64,000 bases of DNA. Source: Oceanococcus atlanticus (lineage in GTDB: Bacteria > Pseudomonadota > Gammaproteobacteria > Nevskiales > Oceanococcaceae). The position numbers and the translations under genes are program-made. The notes below the pieces were generated by a model. It was given only the letters and a program-made list of their open reading frames with translations. It did not search any database and was not told where the DNA came from. Each line of letters starts with the position of its first letter. Within the stretch, counting starts at the first letter, position 1. Location of the stretch: NCBI RefSeq assembly GCF_002088235.1, contig NZ_AQQV01000003.1, positions 664,922 to 728,921 of the forward strand. Direction: 5' to 3'. Below are positions 17,250 through 25,371 of the stretch, piece by piece.

Positions 17250-20200
17250 ATGTCCATTGCACAAGGCGCTATCGAGAAGCCGGTACTGACGTGGATGCTG
17301 ATCCTGATCCTGCTACTAGGTGGGATCTGGGGTTTTAGTGATCTTGGTCGCTTGGAAGATCCAGCTTTCACACTCAAACAGGCGCTGGTCGTCACGCAGT
17401 ACCCCGGCGCCACTGCGCAACAGGTTGCAGAAGAGGTTTCCGAGCCCTTGGAATCGGCGATCCAGAAGATGGCCGAAGTGGACTTCATCACATCACGCAA
17501 CCAACCAGGCCGCTCGACCATCACGATCGACATCAAGCCCACCTATGATGGCAACGAACTGCCAGCCATCTGGAAGGAACTGCGCAATCGGGTTGCGGAT
17601 GCAGCGCTGGAGCTTCCCAATGGCGTAGCTGCCCCTCTCGTGAATGATGACTTCGGCGATGTTTTTGGGCTTTTCTACGCCGTCACCGCGCCTGGCTACA
17701 GTGACGCAGAGCGTCACGACATTGCCGATTTCCTGCGCCGAGAGCTGCTCACGGTGGCCAATGTGGCTGACGTTGAACTGGCCGGTCTACCTGAAGAGGC
17801 AATTTTCGTTGAGCCATCAATGCCTATTGCGCTCAACACCAGCGTGGCACCTGATCAGTTTGTCGGCGCCATCGCGAATGCCAACTCGGTGGTTCAATCC
17901 GGTTACATCGACACCAGCGGTGGGCGCCAAGTGGACATACTGTCGCCCCTGGGCTCTCAAACCGTCGAAGATATCGCCGGTCTGTCGATCGGCATCGGAT
18001 CTGGCGAGATACTTAACCTGCGCGACGTGGCCCGCGTACATCGCAGCCGCAAACCCAATCCCGAGCAAATCATACGCTTCAACGGAGACGAGGCTTTCAC
18101 CTTGGGCATTGCCGGCCTGTCGACCGCGAACATTGTTGAAGTGGGTCACAGCGTGGATCGCCGGCTCGCGTCCTTGCAAGACAAGATTCCGGCCGGCGTT
18201 GACGTGCTCCCCATCTATCAACAGCACCGCATTGTCGAGAAAGCCAGCAATGACTTTCTTATCAACCTGATCCTGTCGGTCACCATCGTGGTTGTCGTAC
18301 TGGCCCTGTTTATGGGCTGGCGCGCCGCCGTAGTGGTCGGAGGCACCCTGCTACTGACCATCGTTGGCACGCTGTTCTTTATGGCCATCTTCAGTATCGA
18401 GATGGAGCGGATTTCGCTCGGCGCCCTGATCATCGCGATGGGCATGCTGGTGGACAACGCCATCGTAGTGGCTGAAGGTATGCAGGAAGCCATGCGCCAA
18501 GGTCAACGCTCGACTCGGGCCGCGCGTGAAATCGGCACAAAAACACAAACACCCCTGCTCGGTGCAACGATCATCGGGATCATGGCCTTTGCCGGCATCG
18601 GGCTCAGCCCGGACGCCACCGGTGAGTTCCTGTTCTCACTGTTTGCCGTGATTGGCATTTCCCTTTTGTTGAGTTGGGTCCTGGCCATTACAGCAACACC
18701 ATTGCTCGGACACTATCTTTTCAGTCATGCCGATCAGCACGTTGCGACGGATTCTTATGATGGCGCGCTGTTTCGAGCCTACGGGCGCATGCTGCGCCGC
18801 GCTTTGCACGCGCGCTGGGCGGTCTTATTGGTGCTGGCCGCCATCACCCTGGCCTGTTTCGCAGCCTTTGGTCAGATTAAGCAGCAATTCTTCCCTGACT
18901 CGAACACACCGATGCTGTTCGCTCACTATCAGATGCCACAGGGCAGCACGGTAGAACAGACCGCCCGTAACCTTGAGCAGGTGGAGGGCTGGCTTCTTGA
19001 ACGCCAAGAAGTCACGTCGGTAGCCACGTTCGCCGGCCGCGGCGCAACTCGCTTCATGTTGACCTATCCGCAGGAACTGCCCGACCCGGCCTATGGCCAC
19101 TTGATCATCCAGACACATCGTTTGGACCAAATCGCTCCTCTGCGCGCCGCGTTGGATGGCTACGCTGCCGAGCATCTTGTAGAGGGTGAATTTCGCACAG
19201 CTCGACTGGTATTCGGGCCTGGCGGTGGCGCCCCCATCGAGGCGCGCATTAGCGGACCCGACCCTGTAGTGCTGCGCGAACTGGCCGAGGCGGTCAGCAC
19301 GCGTATGGCCGAAAGCTCCGACCAGCTTCTTCACATTCGCACCAATTGGCGTGAACAAGAGCTGTCGATACGACCGACCTACGCCACCAACCGTGCGCAG
19401 CACGCTGGCGTCACACGCGAAAACATCGCCGAGTCGCTCAAGTTTTCTACCGAAGGTATGGCTGCCGGCTTCTATCGCGAAGGTGATCGCCAGATACCCA
19501 TCATCGTTCGCAAGCAGCGGGATGACCCAGGCCAGTTGATCGACCAGGTGGTTTACTCGTCGGTAGCCCAGGATTTCATCCCGATTGAGCAATTGATCGA
19601 CAACTTTGTCTATCAGCCACTCAATACCATGATTCACCGCCGCGATCGCGTGCCCACAATTACGATCAGCGCCGACATCCCCGCAGAACTCACAGCCGCC
19701 AGCGTTTTCAGCCAGATTCGTGCGCCGATTGAAAACATGTCTCTGCCCCTCGGCTACAGCTTGGCTTGGGGAGGTGAGTTCGAGAACGCGAGCAAGGCTC
19801 AGGCCAGCCTGGGCGCTCAGCTACCACTCAGCTTTCTGATCATGGTGGTGATATCCGTCCTGCTGTTCAATGGACTGAAACAACCCCTGGTGATCTGGCT
19901 CTTGGTCCCCATGGCCGTCAATGGCGTAACTCTGGGTTTGCTCGGCACCGGCTTGCCGTTCACCTTCACGGCCCTGCTCGGCTTGCTCAGTCTGTCAGGA
20001 ATGTTGATCAAGAACGGTATCGTGCTGGTCGAAGAAATTGATCATGTACGCCGCCAAGGCGTTGAACTGACCCAAGCCATTGTCCGCGCTTGCACCTCTC
20101 GCGTTCGACCAGTGCTGCTCGCCGCGATCACCACCATACTGGGGATGGCCCCATTGCTCACCGATGCCTTTTTCAAAAGTATGGCCATCACGATCATGGG

Positions 20201-20351
20201 CGGGCTGGCGTTTGCGACGATATTAACCCTCGTCGCTGCCCCCGTGCTTTACCACCTGCTGCTGGCACCAAAGCAAGGATATGCGTCACCCGCGCCTGTT
20301 CAATCTAGCGGCACAACCGGCACAATGCTGACCTGCCTCCGAAAACACTGA
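17250..20351 (+). CDS. RND-family multidrug efflux pump, inner-membrane subunit
   Basis: This proton-driven exporter of the AcrB/HAE-1 type has 1033 residues and two homologous halves of six membrane helices plus large periplasmic loops. The first half has the proton-relay segment GMLVDNAIVVAEG with Asp402, followed by the conserved LLGATIIGIMAFAG. The second half has LSLSGMLIKNGIVLVEEI and RPVLLAAITTILGMAPLLTD. Only a single Asp (Asp402-Asn403) is seen in the relay helix, instead of the Asp-Asp pair of AcrB, as in many metal-independent HAE variants. It is translated right after the adaptor. The substrate is unknown. Confidence 0.93.
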   Translation: MSIAQGAIEKPVLTWMLILILLLGGIWGFSDLGRLEDPAFTLKQALVVTQYPGATAQQVAEEVSEPLESAIQKMAEVDFITSRNQPGRSTITIDIKPTYDGNELPAIWKELRNRVADAALELPNGVAAPLVNDDFGDVFGLFYAVTAPGYSDAERHDIADFLRRELLTVANVADVELAGLPEEAIFVEPSMPIALNTSVAPDQFVGAIANANSVVQSGYIDTSGGRQVDILSPLGSQTVEDIAGLSIGIGSGEILNLRDVARVHRSRKPNPEQIIRFNGDEAFTLGIAGLSTANIVEVGHSVDRRLASLQDKIPAGVDVLPIYQQHRIVEKASNDFLINLILSVTIVVVVLALFMGWRAAVVVGGTLLLTIVGTLFFMAIFSIEMERISLGALIIAMGMLVDNAIVVAEGMQEAMRQGQRSTRAAREIGTKTQTPLLGATIIGIMAFAGIGLSPDATGEFLFSLFAVIGISLLLSWVLAITATPLLGHYLFSHADQHVATDSYDGALFRAYGRMLRRALHARWAVLLVLAAITLACFAAFGQIKQQFFPDSNTPMLFAHYQMPQGSTVEQTARNLEQVEGWLLERQEVTSVATFAGRGATRFMLTYPQELPDPAYGHLIIQTHRLDQIAPLRAALDGYAAEHLVEGEFRTARLVFGPGGGAPIEARISGPDPVVLRELAEAVSTRMAESSDQLLHIRTNWREQELSIRPTYATNRAQHAGVTRENIAESLKFSTEGMAAGFYREGDRQIPIIVRKQRDDPGQLIDQVVYSSVAQDFIPIEQLIDNFVYQPLNTMIHRRDRVPTITISADIPAELTAASVFSQIRAPIENMSLPLGYSLAWGGEFENASKAQASLGAQLPLSFLIMVVISVLLFNGLKQPLVIWLLVPMAVNGVTLGLLGTGLPFTFTALLGLLSLSGMLIKNGIVLVEEIDHVRRQGVELTQAIVRACTSRVRPVLLAAITTILGMAPLLTDAFFKSMAITIMGGLAFATILTLVAAPVLYHLLLAPKQGYASPAPVQSSGTTGTMLTCLRKH

Positions 20352-20368
20352 TAACGGAATATCAGCCC

Positions 20369-21874
20369 ATGCGCACCCGATCGCGATCGCCCAAGCCGGC
20401 CTTTCTTGCCCTGCTCTGTTCAACATTGTGCCTGCTATGGTTTGGCGGTAACGCACTGGCCAGCCCACTAAGCCAGCGCAATCTGCCCGAAGGTCAGTTG
20501 CTATATACCGATGGCACTAACGCCTACTACGGCGTCTATCTGACCGACCAGTTTGAGGCTGCCCCCAACCCACAGGCCCGCAATGTCGAATTCAGGGTCA
20601 TCGCGTTTCGCAAGCCCGCAGCCGATGGCACCTTGATCAAATTTGTGCCCCGGACGTTCAAAAGCTATGCCGGCAAGCCCATGGACGGTGTTGGCTACGA
20701 CGAAGACGAAATCGACCTGATCAACAAGCACATCATGCAGGCGGTGGACGAGCGGTTTCCCCAGCGCCGTAACAAAAACTACCTGCGGCTGCTGATCTAT
20801 GAAAAGGATGCGTTCTATGCCGGCAGCCCCGTTTCCGCCAGCAACCCGGACCTGGAAGCGCCAGAGAAGTGGGTCACGGTGCTGAATTTTGAGCGGGCCG
20901 GGCCGGGCGCACCTATGCGCCCCGCTTATGAAGCTCGCGGAAATACGGGATTGCCCAAAGGGCGTTTTGCCACCAGCGCCAAGGGCAGGAAGCCACTGCC
21001 ACCAGGGATCGCGGCCCAACGAAGTGCCCGTCAGCGCTCGGTGGCAACCACCGAGCCTGCAACCAACTCCACGCCCCCGCAGCAGGTCGTCAAACCACAG
21101 GAATTTTGGGACCGGCTTCAGTTCACGGGAACCGTCAAGGCCGTATTTGAAGGCGATTTCAGCAACACCGCGTCAAAAACCTTCAAGATGTATTTTTCAG
21201 CGTTGCAGTGGGCCTATTCAGACCGCTGTAAATCTGATCTTCCGGCCAATGCGGTTAAACGCGGCTATATCACGCAACGGGTTTACGACGATGGCTTTCG
21301 TGATGATCCGGTTGAACGAAGCGCGCTGATTGCGCCAGAGTTTGTGGTGTTCTACGACGCCTACCAAGATGATGTCTCTTCGGCCATGCAGCAGTACAGG
21401 CGATCGGTACAAAATCAGGCGAACACCTCGATTTCACGAGGCGGAAACTGGCTCGCCATTTTGGGCAATGCCGCCAACAACCATCCCATGCAGCAGCTAG
21501 ACCGCTTTGTGGTGGCTTCCGGTGGCTGCGCATCCGCCACCCTCTATCAGCTGCGCCAAAACTTCCTGCGCGCGGCCAGAGGCGCACCTTCACTGCAGGA
21601 CGCCGGCATTGTGCTGAAAAAAGCCGCACAGGAGAGCGCCGCAGCGACTCCATCGCTTTATGGGGCTTGCCTAGACCGACACCCCAAAGACAAAAGCTAT
21701 TGCCTGTGTTTCGAAAACGAGGCGCTGGGGGTGCTCAGTGCCAGCGAAAAAAAACGCTTTGAAGCCGACTTTGACCAGTACTACCAGGCGATGCGCAAAA
21801 TTGACGACCGCCCCAGACCGCCGGCCTCTGACAGGGCCTGGGTACTGAACAGCATCCGCGCCAAATGTAACTAA
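20369..21874 (+). CDS. Secreted protein of unknown function in the RND operon
   Basis: A 501-residue protein follows the pump by 17 bases. An N-terminal signal peptide (FLALLCSTLCLLWFGGNALA) ends near residue 32. The mature part has a beta-rich domain (about 35-180, LYTDGTNAYYGVYLTDQFEA), a basic Pro/Thr-rich linker (about 195-240) and a mostly helical C-terminal domain. That domain carries four late cysteines: Cys434, Cys445 and Cys447 (YCLCFENEALGVLSASEKK) and Cys500. I do not recognise the family. Position suggests a periplasmic accessory to the efflux system, but it may simply be a co-transcribed neighbour. Confidence 0.75.
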   Translation: MRTRSRSPKPAFLALLCSTLCLLWFGGNALASPLSQRNLPEGQLLYTDGTNAYYGVYLTDQFEAAPNPQARNVEFRVIAFRKPAADGTLIKFVPRTFKSYAGKPMDGVGYDEDEIDLINKHIMQAVDERFPQRRNKNYLRLLIYEKDAFYAGSPVSASNPDLEAPEKWVTVLNFERAGPGAPMRPAYEARGNTGLPKGRFATSAKGRKPLPPGIAAQRSARQRSVATTEPATNSTPPQQVVKPQEFWDRLQFTGTVKAVFEGDFSNTASKTFKMYFSALQWAYSDRCKSDLPANAVKRGYITQRVYDDGFRDDPVERSALIAPEFVVFYDAYQDDVSSAMQQYRRSVQNQANTSISRGGNWLAILGNAANNHPMQQLDRFVVASGGCASATLYQLRQNFLRAARGAPSLQDAGIVLKKAAQESAAATPSLYGACLDRHPKDKSYCLCFENEALGVLSASEKKRFEADFDQYYQAMRKIDDRPRPPASDRAWVLNSIRAKCN

Positions 21875-21970
21875 AGCGCAGACATCAGGCCACAGCTTGA
21901 CCCTCTCCCCGTCCCCGCTGCGTAACTTTTAATTGCAGCAAGCTTGGGTTGCAGTACTTTCCTGCACAAC

Positions 21971-22005
21971 AAAAAACGGGCTAGCTGAAAATCAGCTAAC
22001 CCGTT
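21971..22005 (-). terminator. Rho-independent terminator of tRNA-Val
   Basis: On the minus strand a 14-bp stem with one G-U-type mismatch (AACGGGTTAGCTGA / TCAGCTAGCCCGTT) and a 3-base loop is followed by a T-run. It lies 9 bases past the tRNA CCA end. Confidence 0.85.
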
Positions 22006-22013
22006 GTTTTCGT

Positions 22014-22090
22014 TGGTAGGCGCGATTGGATTCGAACCAACGACCCCCACCATGTCAAGGTGGTGCTCTAACCAACTGAGCTACGCGCCT
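22014..22090 (-). tRNA. tRNA-Val (anticodon GAC), CCA encoded
   Basis: The 77-base cloverleaf reads on the minus strand. The acceptor AGGCGCG pairs with CGCGCCT, the D-arm is GCTC-AGTTGGTTA-GAGC, and the anticodon stem CCACC/GGTGG carries loop TTGACAT (anticodon GAC). The T-arm GTTGG-TTCGAAT-CCAAT follows, then discriminator A and an encoded CCA. A strong terminator follows at once. Confidence 0.96.
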
Positions 22091-22143
22091 GCGAAGGGCG
22101 CGAACAATACCCTAATGCGCTGTCAGCGGCAAGCCATTGCGGT

Positions 22144-22917
22144 TCATTTGACCAGACGATGGCGCAGCAGGCGCACAGCGATGGGGAAAAACCCAACGCT
22201 CAGCAGCAGCAAATACCCGACTGACCAAAGGTGCGACATGTCGAACGCGCCGACCGCAAACCCGCGGGCCAAATGCACACCAGGCGTCAATGGCGCTAAC
22301 CAGGCCAGCGGCTGCAGCCAAGCCGGCAGAACCTCGATGGGGAAAAACGACCCACTGAAGAAGAACAACGGCGTGGCCAGGACCGTGAACACCAACGTGA
22401 GGGTCGACAGTGTGGGTGAAGCGGCGGCGAAGCACAGTCCGATGGCGCCAAACTGCAGACCGACTATGGCCGAAATCAGTACCACGCCAGGCAACGCAGC
22501 CAGCGGCAACCAACCCAGAATCAGGGCGAAACTGCCAACTGCCAGGGTGGAAATGATGGCCCGCGTGCCACCCCACAACACTTCGCCCGCAGCCAGTTCG
22601 GTCACGCTTACGGGCGCCGTCAGCATGGTCTCCAGCGTACTTTGCTGGATGCGGTTAAAACATCCCCAGGCGCACTCAAATAACGCATGGAACATGGCCA
22701 TGCCGACAATCATGCCGGGAGTTACAAACTCGGCATAACTGCCATGACCGGGCAACTCATCGATAAGACGCCCAACACCGGCTCCCATGGCGATCAGCAC
22801 AAAGGCTGGCTCGATCAGAAACCAGGTCAGCGCCACCTTCCAGGTACGCAACAGACACACAGCGTGGCGACGCCAGACACCGGCCATGCTGCGCCAACGG
22901 ATCGATGCCTCAATCAT
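22144..22917 (-). CDS. ABC-2 type transporter permease (NodJ-like)
   Basis: This 257-residue integral membrane protein has six hydrophobic segments typical of ABC-2 export permeases. Signatures include FVTPGMIVGMAMFHALFEC, QSTLETMLTAPVSVTELA and the amphipathic FSGSFFPIEVLPAWLQPLAWLAPLTPGV motif conserved in NodJ/DrrB-like exporters. It overlaps the ATPase gene by 8 bases. NodIJ homologues outside rhizobia export lipids or glycolipids of unknown nature; the substrate here is not predictable. Confidence 0.9.
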   Translation of the reverse strand: MIEASIRWRSMAGVWRRHAVCLLRTWKVALTWFLIEPAFVLIAMGAGVGRLIDELPGHGSYAEFVTPGMIVGMAMFHALFECAWGCFNRIQQSTLETMLTAPVSVTELAAGEVLWGGTRAIISTLAVGSFALILGWLPLAALPGVVLISAIVGLQFGAIGLCFAAASPTLSTLTLVFTVLATPLFFFSGSFFPIEVLPAWLQPLAWLAPLTPGVHLARGFAVGAFDMSHLWSVGYLLLLSVGFFPIAVRLLRHRLVK

Positions 22918-23833
22918 TGTCCAGCTCCTTGCCGGTCAGGCGCAGGAACACGTCTTCCAAATTGGCGCTCCGGCGTTCAATGCGAAGTCCTGGCACATTC
23001 TGCAGCGCCGAAAGATCAGGATCCGCATCAAGCACACGAAACATGGCGCCGAGCTCACGCCAAGCAATACCAGCTGCGGTCAAGGCATCGCGCACCCTCT
23101 GCCGGTCTTTGACGTCGAGTCGAATTTCGACCACATCGTCCCCCGCGTAGCGCTCGATGAGTTCATGCGGCGGTGCCAGGGCCAATATCCGCCCACGGTC
23201 CATGATGGCAATGCGATCACACAGGATCGCGGCCTCATCCATGTAGTGCGTCGACATCAATACAGTGACCCCGTCGGATTTGAGCTGGGCGAGTTTTTCC
23301 CACACCTGGGCCCGGCTGTGCGGATCAAGCCCGGTTGTCGGCTCGTCAAGTACGATCACCTGCGGCTCAATCATCAGTGCTCTGGCAATGGCCAGGCGAC
23401 GCTTCATGCCGCCGGATAAGTCATCCACTTCGTCATCGGCGCGCGCCGTCAGGCTGAAAAATGCGAGGACTTCATCCGCCCTGGCATGCGCACGCTGGCG
23501 CGAAACGCCCGACAAATAAGCAAACAATTCGAGGTTCTGCCGCACCGTGACTTCGCCATCGAGACCGTCGTGTTGTGTCACCACGCCCATGATCTGACGG
23601 ATATTCCGACCTTGAGTGGCAGCGTCGAGATCGCACACACGCACGCGCCCCTCGTCCCACGGCGAAAGTCCGGCCAGAACCCGCATGGTGCTGGTCTTGC
23701 CCGCGCCATTGGGACCAAGCAGCCCGACTGTCTCGCCGCTGCGCACCTCGAAGCTGATGCCGTCGATGGCGCGAAAGTCCGCATAACTTTTAACCAGGCC
23801 TTCGACCTGAATTACCGATTCAACGCGTGTCAC
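22910..23833 (-). CDS. ABC transporter ATP-binding protein (NodI-like)
   Basis: The 307-residue ATPase partners the permease it overlaps. Walker A ([13 protein letters not shown]), the Q-loop (VTQHDG), the signature ([17 protein letters not shown]), Walker B (VIVLDEPTTGLD) and the His switch (STHYMDE) are intact in residues 1-235. The C-terminal DUF4162-like extension (VVEIRLDVKDRQRV through RSANLEDVFLRLTG) is typical of NodI/drug-export ATPases. It is divergent from the diguanylate cyclase gene. Confidence 0.93.
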   Translation of the reverse strand: MTRVESVIQVEGLVKSYADFRAIDGISFEVRSGETVGLLGPNGAGKTSTMRVLAGLSPWDEGRVRVCDLDAATQGRNIRQIMGVVTQHDGLDGEVTVRQNLELFAYLSGVSRQRAHARADEVLAFFSLTARADDEVDDLSGGMKRRLAIARALMIEPQVIVLDEPTTGLDPHSRAQVWEKLAQLKSDGVTVLMSTHYMDEAAILCDRIAIMDRGRILALAPPHELIERYAGDDVVEIRLDVKDRQRVRDALTAAGIAWRELGAMFRVLDADPDLSALQNVPGLRIERRSANLEDVFLRLTGKELDND

Positions 23834-23954
23834 TCAAACTCCTGTGCTGTGCCGCTTCGAACCCTGTCAAAAGGCCATGTATCGGGTTGTGGCATGGCAA
23901 AAACTTCACGCCGTACCCGCCATATTCACATAATCAATCCAGGGACAATGCACT

Positions 23955-25313
23955 ATGGCAGCAGGCGGCAAGGACACATCCAGCGATGATGACCTGAGCT
24001 GGCGTCAACGCTATTACAACGAACTGGAAGCGCTCGAAAATCAGCTTCAAGGCAGCCTCGGGGCTCAGGATGCCCTGCGCAGACTCAGCGGCCGACTGTG
24101 CATTGCCGCACAAGGCCAGTCGCAGACGCTCGACCAGATACTGGATGACACACTGCTAGCTCTGCGCGATCAAGAGCCGCCGGAAAGCTTGGATGTCCTG
24201 GTGCGCGCGCTGACCAAGGCCATCGAGACACTCGATACACCTGGGCAAACTCAGCCTGTTGAAGCGCCTGAAGAAACGCCATCTGATGCGCTGCACAGCG
24301 CGCGCCGCAGCGTCATCGAGCTGATCGATCATCTGGATTTTGACGGCGAGGACAAAACCCGTGCCGGCCGCCTCCGGGTCCAGCTGCATGAGGTCAGCGA
24401 TGCTGCTCAGCTTCAACAGCTGATTGAAAGCTTGTCGACACTGATCCGTCATCGTCATCAGCGCATGTCCGAATTGGCCGGCAATCTGCGCGCCCTGATT
24501 CGTCGCATCAGCACCCGGCTCACCGATGTCACCGATCACCTTGCACGCGAGGACAAAGCCCGTCATGACAGCGAGGCCAACAGCGACTCATTAAATGCCA
24601 GCATCCAGGATCAGCTACGTGACTTAACCCGCCGCTCGCGCGAAGCCGCAGACCTCAACAGCTTGCAACGCGCCGTCGAGCAACAGATTTCACGCGTGGA
24701 TCAGCATCTGCTGACCTTCCGCGAACGCGAACGTGAACTGGCCGCGGCCTATCGGGAACGCGCAGACAACCTCAAGGAACGCATTGGCGAGCTGGAAACC
24801 GCCATGCGTCAAGAGCGTGAGCGCGCCTTGACCGACGTCCTCACCGGCATACCCAACCGTGCGGCTTATCAACAGGCGGCGCCGGTATTCATTAAAGGCA
24901 GCCGTCGCGCTGGACGCCCGCTGTGCCTGGTCGTGTGGGACATCGATCATTTCAAATCCATCAATGATGTCCATGGCCACCAGACCGGGGACCGCGCCAT
25001 CACACTGGTTGCACGCTATATCTATAAATCACTCGGCGAAAAAACCTTCACGGCGCGCATCGGCGGCGAGGAATTTCTGTCCCTTCTGCCCGACATCACG
25101 GCGCGCGACCTACAGGACAAGCTGGAACCTGTGCGGGCCGGCGTCAGCGCACTCAAGCTCGAAGCCGGTGCCGCTTTAGTTTCTCTGAGCGTCTCTTGTG
25201 GCGGCGTCGAGCTACGTGCCGATGACGATCTAGACGCCGCCTACCAGCGCGCCGACACCGCGCTGTATGAGGCCAAGCGTGCCGGGCGCAACTGCGTCCG
25301 GGTTGTCGACTAG
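23955..25313 (+). CDS. Diguanylate cyclase with N-terminal coiled coil
   Basis: This cytoplasmic 452-residue protein makes cyclic di-GMP from GTP. The first 285 residues are helical and heptad-like, with no membrane segment or recognisable sensor fold (a long coiled coil about 215-290, rich in Arg/Glu/Gln). The GGDEF domain has DHFKSINDVHGHQTGDR and an intact GGEEF at residues 370-374, so activity is expected. The RxxD product-inhibition site normally five residues before GGEEF is absent (TFTAR instead). It resembles SiaD/VdcA-type stand-alone cyclases controlled by partners. No phosphodiesterase gene is adjacent. Confidence 0.9.
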   Translation: MAAGGKDTSSDDDLSWRQRYYNELEALENQLQGSLGAQDALRRLSGRLCIAAQGQSQTLDQILDDTLLALRDQEPPESLDVLVRALTKAIETLDTPGQTQPVEAPEETPSDALHSARRSVIELIDHLDFDGEDKTRAGRLRVQLHEVSDAAQLQQLIESLSTLIRHRHQRMSELAGNLRALIRRISTRLTDVTDHLAREDKARHDSEANSDSLNASIQDQLRDLTRRSREAADLNSLQRAVEQQISRVDQHLLTFRERERELAAAYRERADNLKERIGELETAMRQERERALTDVLTGIPNRAAYQQAAPVFIKGSRRAGRPLCLVVWDIDHFKSINDVHGHQTGDRAITLVARYIYKSLGEKTFTARIGGEEFLSLLPDITARDLQDKLEPVRAGVSALKLEAGAALVSLSVSCGGVELRADDDLDAAYQRADTALYEAKRAGRNCVRVVD

Positions 25314-25371
25314 TACCGCACGGCAAGCCATTGCAGTGGCGATACAAGAGATCCAACTTTAAAATCTGACC

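Noticed and set aside
25314..25371. Zur box upstream of the ZnuD-like receptor
   Set aside because: No palindrome resembling a Zur site could be found in this short gap.
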